A DNA stretch of 64,000 nucleotides from Lederbergia citrisecunda (lineage in GTDB: Bacteria; Bacillota; Bacilli; Bacillales; Bacillaceae_C), in NCBI RefSeq assembly GCF_018343695.1, contig NZ_JAGYPJ010000001.1:817001-881000 (forward strand), read 5' to 3'. Within the stretch, counting starts at the first letter, position 1; each line of letters starts with the position of its first letter. The notes below the pieces were generated by a model. It made no database searches. It worked only from the letters and a program-made list of their open reading frames with translations, and was not told where the DNA came from. The translations under genes and the position numbers were made by a program. Shown here piece by piece: positions 36,124-45,306 of the stretch.

Positions 36124-36848
36124 TGGGGAATCATGCGAAATTATACATATCGATTATTACTTTTGTTATTGGTTTTATGATTGCAGTACAATTTCAGACG
36201 GTTCATGAACCTACTAAAAGAGATACAAGGGATATATGGGAGCTTAGAGAAACTCTATCAAATGAAATGAAGCTTCAATCTAAATTACTTGAAGAAATTA
36301 GAGTTAACGATAAGAGGATAAACGATTATGCATCTGAAATTGAGGGAAGTAAAGAGCAGGCATTAAAACAAACGTTGGATCAATTGAAAAAAGAATCCGG
36401 ACTTACTGAAGTAGAGGGGCCGGGAATAGTCCTTACAATAGATTCTATTGATAAAGCGTTGCTTTTAGGACAAAGGGTTAATTCGGTTTCTCCAATGAAT
36501 CTAAAACGTCTGATCAATGAATTGAATATGTATGGTGCGAAGGATATTTCAATAGATGGTGAGAGATTAATCAATACAACGGTCATAAGAGACATTAACG
36601 GAGAAACAAAAATCGGTACCCACTCACTTAAAACACTTCCCTTTTATATTCATATCATTACAGAAAATATGGAAGTAGCTGAAAAAATGTATAATAGAAT
36701 GCAAGTTTCTTCAACGAAGGATGATTTTTTTATTGACAATTTAAAGGTTGAAATTTCAAAACCAAATAGAACGATCGTTGTTCCTGCCTATGTCGATCCG
36801 ATAAAAATACATGGTATGACTCCAGTCGAAGAAAAAGGGGATGGCTAA
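36123..36848 (+). CDS. ylxX: DUF881-family protein YlxX
   Basis: 241 residues with the same design as the preceding protein: an N-terminal membrane segment (about 5-20), a coiled coil (about 38-90) and a DUF881 domain with VEGPGIVLTIDSID, LINELNMYGAKDISIDGERL and PFYIHIITENM. The two tandem genes are paralogues. Translation is coupled to ylxW (TAATG). sbp starts one base after its stop. Function is unknown, though synteny with division genes is conserved. Confidence 0.92.
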   Translation: MGNHAKLYISIITFVIGFMIAVQFQTVHEPTKRDTRDIWELRETLSNEMKLQSKLLEEIRVNDKRINDYASEIEGSKEQALKQTLDQLKKESGLTEVEGPGIVLTIDSIDKALLLGQRVNSVSPMNLKRLINELNMYGAKDISIDGERLINTTVIRDINGETKIGTHSLKTLPFYIHIITENMEVAEKMYNRMQVSSTKDDFFIDNLKVEISKPNRTIVVPAYVDPIKIHGMTPVEEKGDG

Positions 36849-36849
36849 A

Positions 36850-37206
36850 ATGTGGCTTCCCATTGTTGGATTACTAATAGGGCTACTATTAGGTTTAATG
36901 ACAGATGTAAAAATTCCAGAAGAATATGCAAACTATTTATCAATAGCCGTACTAGCTGCATTAGATACATTATTTGGGGGAATAAGAGCTTATTTGCAAA
37001 ATATATATGATAACCGAGTATTTGTCTCTGGCTTTTTCTTTAATATAATACTTGCGGCAAGTTTAGCTTTTCTAGGAGTTCATCTTGGTGTAGACTTATA
37101 TTTAGCTGCAGTTTTTGCATTCGGTGTTAGATTATTTCAAAATATAGCGGTAATTCGCAGAATTTTAATTAATAAATGGGCAAATACTAGAGAAAATTCT
37201 AAATAA
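36850..37206 (+). CDS. sbp: Small basic protein Sbp (DUF1290)
   Basis: A 118-residue membrane protein with three to four hydrophobic segments. It starts MWLPIVGLLIGLLLGL and contains the highly conserved IPEEYANYLSIAVLAALDTLFGGIRAYLQ, FVSGFFFNIILAASLAFLGVHLGVDLYLAAVFAFGVRLFQNIAVIRR. It is always found just before ftsA-ftsZ in Bacillus; the role is unknown. The ATG at 36850 gives the standard N-terminus, with AAGGGG 9 bases upstream; an ATG at 36841 would overlap ylxX. Confidence 0.93.
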   Translation: MWLPIVGLLIGLLLGLMTDVKIPEEYANYLSIAVLAALDTLFGGIRAYLQNIYDNRVFVSGFFFNIILAASLAFLGVHLGVDLYLAAVFAFGVRLFQNIAVIRRILINKWANTRENSK

Positions 37207-37335
37207 ATATTATTATTAAACAGGAAAATAAAATTAGATGACGAATAAATCTTAATAAGTATATTCAAGGATGGTCTGAATGAAAATTTTTTTCAATGAG
37301 ATAAGGAAGAGCAAGGTAAAAGGAGGTGCCAGAGA

Positions 37336-38625
37336 ATGAACAACAACGAAGTATATGTCAGCTTAGATATAGGTACGTCCACTGTTAAGGTTATTATTGG
37401 TGAAATGTCCAATCAATCGCTGAATATAATTGGAGTTGGTACTGCCAAATCGGAAGGGATTAGAAAAGGAGCGATCGTCGATATTGACGAAACCGTTCAT
37501 TCTATTAAAAAGGCAGTGGAACAGGCTGAGAGAATGATTGGAATGCAAATTAGACAATGTATAGTTGGAATTGCGGGAAATCATATAGGACTTCAGCCAT
37601 GTCATGGTGTAGTAGCTGTTTCTAGCGAAAATAGGGAAATAAGTGATGACGATGTTGCTAGAGTCATTGATGCATCAGAAGTAATGTCCATTCCACCAGA
37701 TAGGGAAATTATTAACGTTATCCCATTACAATTTATTGTGGATGGCCTCGAAGAAATTACCGATCCAAGAGGAATGATCGGTGTTCGACTGGAAATGGAA
37801 GGCATCCTTATTACTGGTTCTAAAACCATCTTACATAATACCCTTCGCTGTGTTGAACGCGCTGGTCTTGAAATCGTTGATATTGTTCTCCAACCATTAG
37901 CCTCTGCTTCATGTGCCCTATCTAAAGATGAACAAAATTTAGGTACTGCTTTAATTGATATGGGCGGTGGTTCTACTACTTTAACTGTTTTCGAACAAGG
38001 ACATATACTAGATACAGTTGTGATTCCTGTAGGTGGAGATCATATTACTAAGGACTTGTCGATTGGTCTTAGAACTGCAACTGAAGATGCTGAAAAAATC
38101 AAAATTAAATATGGACATGCTTTTTATGACCAAGCCTCTGAGGATGAGGTTTTCAGCGTACCGATTATTGGAAGTGACCAACATCAACAGTTTAATCAGG
38201 TCGAATTATCTGATATCATTGAAGCTAGAATGGAAGAAATATTCGAACTCATTCAAAAAGAATTGAGAAAAATGGGAGTTTCCGATTTACCGGGTGGTTT
38301 AGTTTTAACTGGTGGAGTTTCTAATATGCATGGAGTCATGGAATTAGCACAAGTTGTATTCCAAAATAGGGTCCGCGTCGCGATTCCAGATTACATCGGG
38401 GTTAGGGAGCCACAATATACAACAGCTATTGGACTAATAAAACATGCATATAAGAGTGCTAGATTGCAAGGAAGAAAAGTAAGTGCAGAACCGTATCAGT
38501 ATTCTGATGAACTAAATGAGAAGCGCCTAGTTAAGGCGTCTTCACAAAATCAAAGAAGAGAGAAACATCCTGAAGAAAAAATCTCTACAAAAGTAAAAAA
38601 ATTTTTTGGATCCTTTTTCGAGTAA
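37336..38625 (+). CDS. ftsA: Cell division protein FtsA
   Basis: A 429-residue actin-like ATPase that tethers FtsZ to the membrane. Actin-fold motifs are YVSLDIGTSTVKVIIGE (phosphate 1), ALIDMGGGSTTLTVFEQG (phosphate 2) and LPGGLVLTGGVSNMHGV (adenosine). The SHS2 1C subdomain lies at about 85-165. The C-terminal amphipathic membrane-targeting helix is visible as KVKKFFGSFFE. An AAGGAGG ribosome site precedes the ATG. The 129-base leader between sbp and ftsA probably holds promoters that I could not define. ftsZ follows after 37 bases. Confidence 0.97.
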   Translation: MNNNEVYVSLDIGTSTVKVIIGEMSNQSLNIIGVGTAKSEGIRKGAIVDIDETVHSIKKAVEQAERMIGMQIRQCIVGIAGNHIGLQPCHGVVAVSSENREISDDDVARVIDASEVMSIPPDREIINVIPLQFIVDGLEEITDPRGMIGVRLEMEGILITGSKTILHNTLRCVERAGLEIVDIVLQPLASASCALSKDEQNLGTALIDMGGGSTTLTVFEQGHILDTVVIPVGGDHITKDLSIGLRTATEDAEKIKIKYGHAFYDQASEDEVFSVPIIGSDQHQQFNQVELSDIIEARMEEIFELIQKELRKMGVSDLPGGLVLTGGVSNMHGVMELAQVVFQNRVRVAIPDYIGVREPQYTTAIGLIKHAYKSARLQGRKVSAEPYQYSDELNEKRLVKASSQNQRREKHPEEKISTKVKKFFGSFFE

Positions 38626-38662
38626 GGCATCCCGGTAATTAAACAAAATAGGAGGACTTGCC

Positions 38663-39796
38663 ATGTTGGATTTTGATACAAATTTAGATTCATTAGCAAC
38701 CATTAAAGTTATTGGCGTTGGTGGTGGCGGTAATAATGCTGTGAATAGAATGATTGAACATGATGTTCAAGGTGTTGAATTTATTGCCGTTAACACAGAT
38801 GCACAAGCTCTTAATTTATCTAAAGCAGAAATTAAAATGCAAATTGGAGCAAAACTTACAAGAGGACTTGGTGCCGGAGCAAACCCTGAGGTTGGAAAGA
38901 AGGCTGCCGAAGAAAGTAAAGAGCAAATTGAAGAAGCTTTAAGAGGCGCAGATATGGTATTTGTAACAGCAGGAATGGGCGGGGGAACAGGAACTGGTGC
39001 TGCTCCAGTTATTGCTCAAATTGCTAAAGATCTAGGCGCTTTAACGGTTGGAATCGTTACAAGACCATTCACATTTGAAGGACCGAAACGTGCTAAACAA
39101 GCTAGTGGTGGAATAGGGGCTATGAAGGAAGCGGTTGATACACTTATTGTCATTCCGAATGATCGATTGCTTGAAATTGTCGATAAGAGCACTCCGATGC
39201 TTGAAGCTTTCCGTGAGGCAGATAATGTACTACGACAAGGTGTTCAAGGTATCTCCGAATTGATCGCCGTACCTGGGCTAATCAACCTTGATTTTGCCGA
39301 TGTTAAAACGATTATGTCGAATAAAGGATCAGCATTGATGGGTATTGGTGTTGCTACAGGAGAAAACCGTGCTGCTGAAGCGGCCAAAAAAGCCATATCT
39401 TCTCCGTTGCTAGAAACATCCATTGATGGAGCCCAAGGTGTCTTGATGAATATTTCTGGAGGTACAAATATTAGCTTGTATGAAGTACAAGAAGCTGCAG
39501 ATATTGTATCATCTGCTTCCGACGAAGAAGTAAACATGATTTTCGGTTCTGTTATTAATGAAAACTTGAAAGATGAAATTATTGTAACAGTTATTGCAAC
39601 TGGTTTTAATGAGGCTACCCCTCAACCAGTTCAACAAAGACCAAGTTTTGGACAAGCAAAACCGAGTTCGCATTTACAAAGCGTTACTCGTGAACCAAGA
39701 AGGGAAGAAGTTCAAGAGCCAGTCAGATCGAATCAGTCTGTCGAAGATACTTTAGACATCCCAACTTTCCTTCGTAATAGAAACAGAAAAAGATAA
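38663..39796 (+). CDS. ftsZ: Cell division tubulin homologue FtsZ
   Basis: A 377-residue GTPase that forms the Z ring. It starts at the nucleotide-binding [18 protein letters not shown] and has the tubulin signature [14 protein letters not shown]3-T6 loops ([22 protein letters not shown]) and the T7 loop [12 protein letters not shown] variable linker (about 320-360) precedes the C-terminal conserved peptide [16 protein letters not shown], which binds FtsA, SepF and ZapA-like partners. An AGGAGG ribosome site precedes the ATG. A terminator follows. Confidence 0.98.
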   Translation: MLDFDTNLDSLATIKVIGVGGGGNNAVNRMIEHDVQGVEFIAVNTDAQALNLSKAEIKMQIGAKLTRGLGAGANPEVGKKAAEESKEQIEEALRGADMVFVTAGMGGGTGTGAAPVIAQIAKDLGALTVGIVTRPFTFEGPKRAKQASGGIGAMKEAVDTLIVIPNDRLLEIVDKSTPMLEAFREADNVLRQGVQGISELIAVPGLINLDFADVKTIMSNKGSALMGIGVATGENRAAEAAKKAISSPLLETSIDGAQGVLMNISGGTNISLYEVQEAADIVSSASDEEVNMIFGSVINENLKDEIIVTVIATGFNEATPQPVQQRPSFGQAKPSSHLQSVTREPRREEVQEPVRSNQSVEDTLDIPTFLRNRNRKR

Positions 39797-39814
39797 TATT
39801 AAATAAATTTGTAC

Positions 39815-39857
39815 AAATAGCCTGTAAGCCAAAAAGCTTACGGGTTATTTGTTTATA
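39815..39857 (+). terminator. Rho-independent terminator after ftsZ
   Basis: Stem AATAGCCTGTAAGC / GCTTACGGGTTATT with one G-T pair, loop CAAAAA, tail TGTTT. Confidence 0.8.
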
Positions 39858-39904
39858 GTAAAGAAAGTATAAGATTATTTATAAGTCTACTTAGTTAGAC
39901 TATT

Positions 39905-40225
39905 GTTATTGCAGTCTAGCACTAGCAGCCATTGACTAGTGAACTTCTTGTCTTTCTACTTGGTGCTAATAGTATCAATAAAAGTCATAGTGTGACTTTA
40001 TTTGCTTCAGAACATTTGCACGTCGGAAGCTCGCGGGATGCGAGTCAAGAAGGCGTTGCCTCGTTAGCATTCCGCTTCAGGCGTCGTCCGCTTTTAGTGG
40101 CTCATCGTTATTCCTTTATTACAAGTCTCCGGTCGAAAAGGAACCTCAACTAAAATCTCCACGTTCTCTGGCCATTTACTTCGATGGGGAAGGATACTTG
40201 CGCTTTTCTTTAGAGCAGATGTGCG
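39905..40225 (+). repeat. Copy of the dispersed intergenic repeat
   Basis: The head GACTAGTGAACTTCTTGTC, the inner CTCAACTAAAATCTCCACG (about 19 of 24 matches to the core of the 17461 copy) and the end ACTTGCGCTTTTCTTT are in the same order as at 17461-17668. The middle contains a GC-rich block (39-40 kb border at about 40020-40100) not seen in the other copies, perhaps a second repeat inserted. The 73-codon frame through it is not a gene. Confidence 0.65.
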
Positions 40226-40434
40226 CTTTACTTAGACAATCTTCGAATGAAATGGTGAAAACTTCTATTTTTTCCAATACAGAAACTGACACATTCTAAA
40301 AGACAACTAATTTATACTTTTTATGAAAGCACTTATCCTAACTTTATTATAAAAGTAAAAAAATACTTAATGAAAATGGTATCTATAATGCTATCGAATA
40401 TTTGTAAATAGGTATTTTTTTGGGGGAGGTATGA
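40226..40434 (+). promoter_or_regulatory. Upstream region of spoIIGA
   Basis: AT-rich leader with a TATAAT at 40384-40389. No good -35 at 17 bases is visible. In B. subtilis this operon has a Spo0A-activated sigma-A promoter with an unusually long spacer. A TATCGAA at 40392 is one mismatch from the Spo0A core but lies downstream of the -10. The regulation is therefore unproven from sequence. Confidence 0.3.
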
Positions 40435-41361
40435 TTGGTTGTTTATTTAGATATTATCTGGATATTAAATTTGCTTATCGATAGCCTTTTACTATGGATT
40501 ACATCAATTTTTTTAAAAAGATCGGCACATCCTATACGAATCATATTAGGAGGAGTATTAGGATCTCTTTTAATTTTAATGGCAATCACTCCATTCTCGA
40601 CTTTTGCGGCCCATCCCATAGTTAAATTAACAGTATCAATAGTGATGATGTTAACAGTATTTGGTTATAAAAAGTTTTCAAGTTTCATTTCTTGCTTATT
40701 AACGTTTTATTTTGCGACGTTCTTAATGGGCGGCATTTTGATAGGAGTTCATTATTTTCTTACATTTAATTTGGATCTAAAATCAACCGTAGTCATTCAA
40801 AATTTACGGGGGTATGGAGATCCTGTAAGTTGGCTTTTTTTGATCTTGGTATTTCCAATTGCGTGGCATTTCTCTAGAAGAAGGGTAAATGCTTTAACAA
40901 TTACTAACATCCAATATGATGTCCTCATTAATGTCACCATTACAATTAATGGAATTATTTTACACTTAAAAGGGTTAATCGATAGTGGAAATCAATTATA
41001 TGATCCAATTACAAAGACTCCGGTGATGATCGTTTCAATACAATCTATTAGAAATATGTTACCTCCAGAAGTTATCACTATCGCAGATGATACAAATCAG
41101 CTTTATGATACTGTTTCTTTACTTCCGAAAGAATGGAGCAGTATTATGCGATTAATCCCAGCAAAATCCCTTGGTAAAAACAATCAGCTTCTTTGTGCTT
41201 TTAAGCCAGATAAAATAGATTTCAATAAAGAAAATGGAAGTACTTCTGTTAATAAAGCACTTATTGTTTTCACATCTCAAACACTATCAAAGGATGAAAG
41301 TTTCCAATGTATTATCCATCCATATATGACAGCAAGTGCTGTTGAACATCCGGCATCGTAA
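40435..41361 (+). CDS. spoIIGA: Sigma-E processing peptidase SpoIIGA
   Basis: 308 residues. Five transmembrane segments occupy the first half (YLDIIWILNLLIDSLLLWI onward; FYFATFLMGGILIGVHYF). A cytoplasmic aspartic-protease domain follows with the catalytic motif LIDSGNQLYDPITKTPVMI (DSG near residue 183). It cleaves the propeptide of pro-sigma E in the mother cell when signalled by SpoIIR. The TTG at 40435 follows GGGGGAGG by 5 bases and starts like B. subtilis SpoIIGA; an ATG at 40431 is out of frame. sigE follows, as expected. Confidence 0.95.
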   Translation: MVVYLDIIWILNLLIDSLLLWITSIFLKRSAHPIRIILGGVLGSLLILMAITPFSTFAAHPIVKLTVSIVMMLTVFGYKKFSSFISCLLTFYFATFLMGGILIGVHYFLTFNLDLKSTVVIQNLRGYGDPVSWLFLILVFPIAWHFSRRRVNALTITNIQYDVLINVTITINGIILHLKGLIDSGNQLYDPITKTPVMIVSIQSIRNMLPPEVITIADDTNQLYDTVSLLPKEWSSIMRLIPAKSLGKNNQLLCAFKPDKIDFNKENGSTSVNKALIVFTSQTLSKDESFQCIIHPYMTASAVEHPAS

Positions 41362-41398
41362 ATTCTTATACTTCTAAGAGTGAAAGGAGGACAATTTT

Positions 41399-42118
41399 TT
41401 GAAATCATTGCGAATACGTATTCAGTACTATTGGTATCGCCTATTAAACAAACTTGGGTTAAAATCAGATGAAATTTACTATATAGGTGGAAGTGAAGCA
41501 TTGCCTCCTCCACTATCAAAAGATGAAGAAGAAATTCTTATAAATAAGCTGCCTAATGGGGATAAAACGGCACGGTCTTTACTAATCGAAAGAAATTTAC
41601 GATTAGTCGTATATATAGCTAGGAAATTTGAAAATACGGGAATTAATATTGAGGATTTAATTAGTATTGGAACAATTGGCTTAATAAAAGCTGTTAACAC
41701 CTTTAATCCCGAGAAAAAAATTAAACTTGCAACATATGCATCTAGATGTATTGAAAACGAAATTCTTATGTATTTACGTAGAAATAATAAAACTCGATCT
41801 GAGGTTTCTTTTGATGAACCATTAAATATTGATTGGGATGGAAATGAATTATTATTATCCGATGTTTTAGGTACAGATGATGATATCATTACAAGAAATT
41901 TAGAAGCGAATGTGGACAAAAAGCTACTATTTACCGCTCTCCATAAGTTATCGGATCGTGAGAAGCAAATAATGGAATTAAGATTTGGCCTTACAGGCGG
42001 TGAAGAAAAAACACAAAAAGACGTGGCAGATATGCTCGGAATTTCTCAGTCTTATATTTCACGTCTTGAAAAAAGAATCATTAAAAGACTTCGAAAAGAG
42101 TTTAATAAAATGGTCTAA
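41399..42118 (+). CDS. sigE: RNA polymerase sporulation sigma factor SigE (pro-sigma E)
   Basis: A 239-residue sigma-70 family protein. The N-terminal amphipathic propeptide is basic and hydrophobic ([16 protein letters not shown]), and the SpoIIGA cleavage region [15 protein letters not shown] follows. Regions 2 ([37 protein letters not shown]) and 4 ([20 protein letters not shown] helix-turn-helix) are complete. Sigma E directs early mother-cell transcription. The TTG start has AAAGGAGG about 8 bases upstream. It is co-transcribed with spoIIGA, its processing enzyme. Confidence 0.97.
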   Translation: MKSLRIRIQYYWYRLLNKLGLKSDEIYYIGGSEALPPPLSKDEEEILINKLPNGDKTARSLLIERNLRLVVYIARKFENTGINIEDLISIGTIGLIKAVNTFNPEKKIKLATYASRCIENEILMYLRRNNKTRSEVSFDEPLNIDWDGNELLLSDVLGTDDDIITRNLEANVDKKLLFTALHKLSDREKQIMELRFGLTGGEEKTQKDVADMLGISQSYISRLEKRIIKRLRKEFNKMV

Positions 42119-42129
42119 GAAAAGGGTAT

Positions 42130-42262
42130 CTGTCTCTTCATCGAAGTTCTCTATTTGCCCAAGAATTGTGATAAGGGAAACACGAGGAATCGATGTTGAC
42201 TTATGAAAGAAAGGGACATGAATTTTTGGAAGTTAAAAAGCACTGGAGCTAGACTAGAAAAA
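42130..42262 (-). repeat. Inverted copy of the dispersed intergenic repeat
   Basis: Contains TCGATGTTGACTTAT (42190-42204), identical to the inverse of the 27.7-kb copy, next to GCCCAAGAATTGTGATAAGG. It ends at CACTGGAGCTAGAC, the inverse of the GTCTAGCTCCAG-type head. The copy is partial. Confidence 0.5.
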
Positions 42263-42277
42263 AATATTTCTACATGG

Positions 42278-42312
42278 AAAAGCCAATATTTATATTGGTT
42301 TTTTCTTTTTTT
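42278..42312 (+). terminator. Rho-independent terminator after sigE
   Basis: Stem AAGCCAATA / TATTGGTTT with a 4-base loop, followed by T-rich sequence. Confidence 0.75.
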
Positions 42313-42336
42313 TGCCCTTCTTCTAAAAAAGCTAGT

Positions 42337-42366
42337 GCATAGATTTTCCTCCTACGGAAATACTTA
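42337..42366 (+). promoter_or_regulatory. Candidate forespore (sigma-F/G) promoter of sigG
   Basis: TGCATA-type -35 (GCATA 42337-42341) and an AATACTTA -10-like box at 42359-42366, with 17 bases between them. sigG is known to be read by sigma F and sigma G in the forespore. The -10 match is weak. Confidence 0.4.
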
Positions 42367-42401
42367 ATTTTGTACATCAGCTCCTGCAAGGAGGGAAAAA
42401 G

Positions 42402-43178
42402 TTGAAGCGAAATAAAGTTGAAATATGCGGTGTGGATACTTCTAAGCTCCCTGTCCTAAAAAATGAAGAAATGCGGGAACTTTTAAGGCAAATGCATCAA
42501 GGAGATCGATCGGCAAGAGAAAAATTAGTAAATGGAAATTTGAGACTTGTTTTAAGTGTAATACAACGGTTTAATAATCGAGGTGAATATGTAGACGATC
42601 TCTTCCAGGTTGGCTGTATAGGGTTAATGAAATCCATTGACAATTTTGACCTTAGCCAAAATGTTCGATTTTCAACATATGCCGTCCCAATGATTATTGG
42701 AGAAATTCGGCGTTATTTAAGAGATAATAACCCAATTAGAGTTTCCCGGTCATTAAGAGACATTGCCTATAAAGCATTGCATGTTAGGGAGCGGTTAATG
42801 GCTAAAACATCAAGAGAGCCAACATCTGAAGAAATTGCGAAAGAATTGGATATTCCTCATGAGGAAGTGGTCTTTGCATTAGATGCCATACAAGATCCAG
42901 TGTCATTATTTGAACCAATATATAATGACGGTGGGGATCCGATATTTGTAATGGATCAATTAAGTGACGAACGGAGCCGCGATAGTCAATGGATTGAGGA
43001 AATTGCACTCCACGATGGGTTACAAAGACTAAATGAAAGAGAAAAAATGATTATCCGCAAACGATTTTTCCAAGGTAAAACACAAATGGAAGTTGCAGAA
43101 GAAATCGGAATTTCACAAGCACAAGTATCCCGTCTAGAAAAAGCGGCTATTAAACAAATGAATAAAAACATACAATAA
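42402..43178 (+). CDS. sigG: RNA polymerase forespore sigma factor SigG
   Basis: 258 residues. It begins RNKVEICGVDTSKLPVLKN, the signature of sigma G, and has region 2 (NLRLVLSVIQRFNNRGEYVDDLFQVGCIGLMKSIDNFDL), region 3 and a C-terminal helix-turn-helix (MEVAEEIGISQAQVSRLEKAAIKQM). It drives late forespore genes, including small acid-soluble spore proteins and germination receptors. It has a TTG start after AAGGAGGG. The gene follows sigE with its own leader, as in B. subtilis. Confidence 0.97.
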   Translation: MKRNKVEICGVDTSKLPVLKNEEMRELLRQMHQGDRSAREKLVNGNLRLVLSVIQRFNNRGEYVDDLFQVGCIGLMKSIDNFDLSQNVRFSTYAVPMIIGEIRRYLRDNNPIRVSRSLRDIAYKALHVRERLMAKTSREPTSEEIAKELDIPHEEVVFALDAIQDPVSLFEPIYNDGGDPIFVMDQLSDERSRDSQWIEEIALHDGLQRLNEREKMIIRKRFFQGKTQMEVAEEIGISQAQVSRLEKAAIKQMNKNIQ

Positions 43179-43193
43179 ATAAGAAAAGTGTAA

Positions 43194-43350
43194 GCGCCTT
43201 GCTGATCGACGTACAGGCCCACAGGATGTGGGTCAGTCAACGAAGACATAAGGACGTGGCGGTTTTAGTCGACGATCCTATCTTGGCTTAAGTAAGCCTT
43301 GACTTATCGTAGGAAGAAGACAAGAATTTTTTCAAATTGATAAGTCCTAG
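43194..43350 (-). repeat. Inverted, well-preserved copy of the dispersed intergenic repeat
   Basis: The 24 bases at 43251-43274 are the exact inverse of 17575-17598. GTACAGGCC (43211-43219) and GACTTATCGTAGGAAGAAGA also match the inverse of other copies. It fills about half of the gap between sigG and ylmC; the remainder holds the terminator and the ylmC leader. Confidence 0.75.
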
Positions 43351-43385
43351 AGCTGAACAATATATTCCCCACCTTATCCGGATAA

Positions 43386-43431
43386 TGGAGCATGATTCCC
43401 TATTTTAGGGAGGCATGCTCCAATTTATTTT
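43386..43431 (+). terminator. Terminator-like hairpin after sigG
   Basis: Stem TGGAGCATG / CATGCTCCA enclosing an inner CCCT / AGGG pair, then an AT-rich tail without a clean T-run. Confidence 0.6.
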
Positions 43432-43492
43432 ATTGTAAAAAGGTCATCCATCGCATACATATAGAGTAAATGGAAGAAGGCGAGGAATCGGA

Positions 43493-43768
43493 ATGGTTAG
43501 AATATCTGAATTTCAAACGAAAGATGTTGTAAATATTTCAGATGGACGCAAGCTTGGAAATATCGGGGATATTGAGATTAACCTTGAGACTGGGAAAATT
43601 GAAACCATTATTATCGGATATTCAGGGAAACTACTTGGCTTTTTTGGTAAGGATGAGGAGATCATCATTCCTTGGAATCATATTGTCAAAATTGGGGAGG
43701 ATGTGATTCTTGTTAGACATCAGAACCAACAATATGTTCAACAGCAACTAGAAGTGCCTAAAAATTGA
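43493..43768 (+). CDS. ylmC: PRC-barrel protein, YlmC/YmxH family
   Basis: A 91-residue PRC-barrel protein: MVRISEFQTKDVVNISDGRKLG, then DIEINLETGKIETIIIGY, FFGKDEEIIIPWNHIVKIGEDVILVR. This family occurs in spore formers next to sigG or in the ymxH position. A role is not established. It has a GAGGAAT ribosome site. In B. subtilis ylmA and ylmB lie between sigG and ylmC, and ylmD follows; here the latter is missing and ylmE comes next. Confidence 0.9.
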   Translation: MVRISEFQTKDVVNISDGRKLGNIGDIEINLETGKIETIIIGYSGKLLGFFGKDEEIIIPWNHIVKIGEDVILVRHQNQQYVQQQLEVPKN

Positions 43769-43884
43769 TTTTTATTATCCGACAGACATCTTTTGTGGTA
43801 CACTAAAGAAAAATATCTTTTCGTGTAATTTTGACAAAGATCAATTCAATCGATCTTGAAACGAAAAAGTAGGAGCTATTGTAC

Positions 43885-44556
43885 ATGAAAGTGGAAACGA
43901 AGTTCGCTCTTATTAAAGAAAATATAGAATTAGCGTGTAAAAGGGCGAATAGACAACCAAATGATGTAACTGTCATTGCTGTTACAAAGTATGTGTCAAA
44001 TGAAAGGGCAATGGAAGCATTAAATGCAGGCATAGTGCATTTTGGAGAAAATAGAGACGATGGCCTGACTTCCAAATGGGAGGTTCTGGGAGACAGGCCA
44101 GTATGGCATTTTATTGGAACGCTTCAAACACGTAAAGTAAAAAATATTATTGATAAAGTTACATATATCCACTCGTTGGACAGGCTATCATTAGCTACAG
44201 AAATTCAAAAACGTGCTAAAACCCACATAAAGTGCTTTGTACAGGTCAATGTTTCTGGGGAAGATTCAAAACACGGAATTAATCCAGAAAACGTCATTCC
44301 TTTTATACATGAATTATCATCATATTCTAATATTCAAATTGTAGGGCTCATGACGATGGCCCCCAATACTAATGATGAAGCTATTTTACGAAACTGTTTT
44401 CGCCGTTTGCGAGAAAAAAAGGAAGAAATAAAAAGATTAAATCTTGAATATGCTCCATGCAATGAATTGTCTATGGGGATGTCGAATGATTATATGATTG
44501 CAATAGAAGAAGGAGCTACTTTCGTTCGTATTGGTACTGCTCTAGTAGGAGAATAA
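43885..44556 (+). CDS. ylmE: YggS-family pyridoxal-phosphate homeostasis protein (YlmE)
   Basis: A 223-residue PLP-binding TIM-barrel protein. The PLP Lys is in VTVIAVTKYVSNERAMEAL (about residue 36). HFGENRDDGLTSKW, WHFIGTLQTRKVK, CFVQVNVSGEDSKHGI, LMTMAP and ELSMGMSNDYMIAIEEGATFVRIG are all family motifs. It buffers free PLP and has no known catalytic role. The ATG at 43885 is preferred over TTG 43879 on spacing from AGGAG. sepF follows after 18 bases. Confidence 0.95.
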   Translation: MKVETKFALIKENIELACKRANRQPNDVTVIAVTKYVSNERAMEALNAGIVHFGENRDDGLTSKWEVLGDRPVWHFIGTLQTRKVKNIIDKVTYIHSLDRLSLATEIQKRAKTHIKCFVQVNVSGEDSKHGINPENVIPFIHELSSYSNIQIVGLMTMAPNTNDEAILRNCFRRLREKKEEIKRLNLEYAPCNELSMGMSNDYMIAIEEGATFVRIGTALVGE

Positions 44557-44574
44557 AGAAGGAGGTCTATAATC

Positions 44575-45024
44575 GTGGGAATAAAGTCAAAATTTAAAAA
44601 TTTTTTTCTGCTTGAAGATGAATATGATTATGTTGAAGAAGAAAAAATTGTAAAGGAGACTCCAAAAATGCCTGAGCAGGAACTGAGTACTCCAAAAACA
44701 CGTAAACAAAATGTAGTAAGCCTTCAAAGTGTGCAAAATTCTTCCAAAATGATTTTAATAGAGCCAAGGGTTTATGCGGAAGCACAAGAAGTAGCTGATC
44801 ATTTAGTAAATCGTCGTGCTGTAGTTGTTAACTTGCAGCGAATTCAACGTGATCAAGCTATTAGGATTGTTGATTTTCTTAGTGGTGCGGTTTACTCCAT
44901 TGGTGGAGATATCCAAAGAGTAGGTAAAGATATATTTTTATGTACACCAGATAATGTTGAGGTTTCAGGGAATATATCTGATTTGATCGAGGACAATGAT
45001 TATAATGATACGAGGTGGACTTAA
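44575..45024 (+). CDS. sepF: Cell division protein SepF
   Basis: 149 residues. An N-terminal membrane-binding amphipathic helix ([13 protein letters not shown]) is followed by an acidic linker and the SepF domain (about 60-145: [63 protein letters not shown]). SepF forms arcs that bundle FtsZ and anchor it to the membrane. A GTG start follows GGAGG. It is part of the ylmE-sepF-ylmG-ylmH unit. Confidence 0.96.
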   Translation: MGIKSKFKNFFLLEDEYDYVEEEKIVKETPKMPEQELSTPKTRKQNVVSLQSVQNSSKMILIEPRVYAEAQEVADHLVNRRAVVVNLQRIQRDQAIRIVDFLSGAVYSIGGDIQRVGKDIFLCTPDNVEVSGNISDLIEDNDYNDTRWT

Positions 45025-45027
45025 AAA

Positions 45028-45288
45028 ATGAATATGATTTTGAATATCATTGGCTCAGCTATTGGTATTTACTCATGGATTTTAATTATTTATATATTGA
45101 TGAGCTGGTTTCCAAACTCACGTGAAACTTCTATTGGACAGTTATTTGCAAAAGTATGCGAACCTTATCTTGAACCCTTTCGAAGAATCGTTCCTCCAAT
45201 CGGAATGATTGATATTTCGCCACTCGCGGCATTTTTTGTTTTGAAACTTGCCTCTGCAGGGTTAATTGAAATAGGTAGATGGTTTTAA
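45028..45288 (+). CDS. ylmG: YggT-family membrane protein YlmG
   Basis: 86 residues with two hydrophobic segments flanking the YggT motif SWFPNSRETSIGQLFAKVCEPYLEPFRRIVPPIGMIDISPLAAFF. The family is linked with division and nucleoid positioning in several bacteria and plastids. It lies 3 bases after sepF and 18 before ylmH, so it is in the same operon. GAGGTGG is its ribosome site. Confidence 0.93.
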   Translation: MNMILNIIGSAIGIYSWILIIYILMSWFPNSRETSIGQLFAKVCEPYLEPFRRIVPPIGMIDISPLAAFFVLKLASAGLIEIGRWF

Positions 45289-45306
45289 AAAGATGGAGTG
45301 TGCTCT

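Noticed and set aside
39932-40153. A 73-codon frame after ftsZ
   Set aside because: It lies inside a copy of the intergenic repeat and has no ribosome site.
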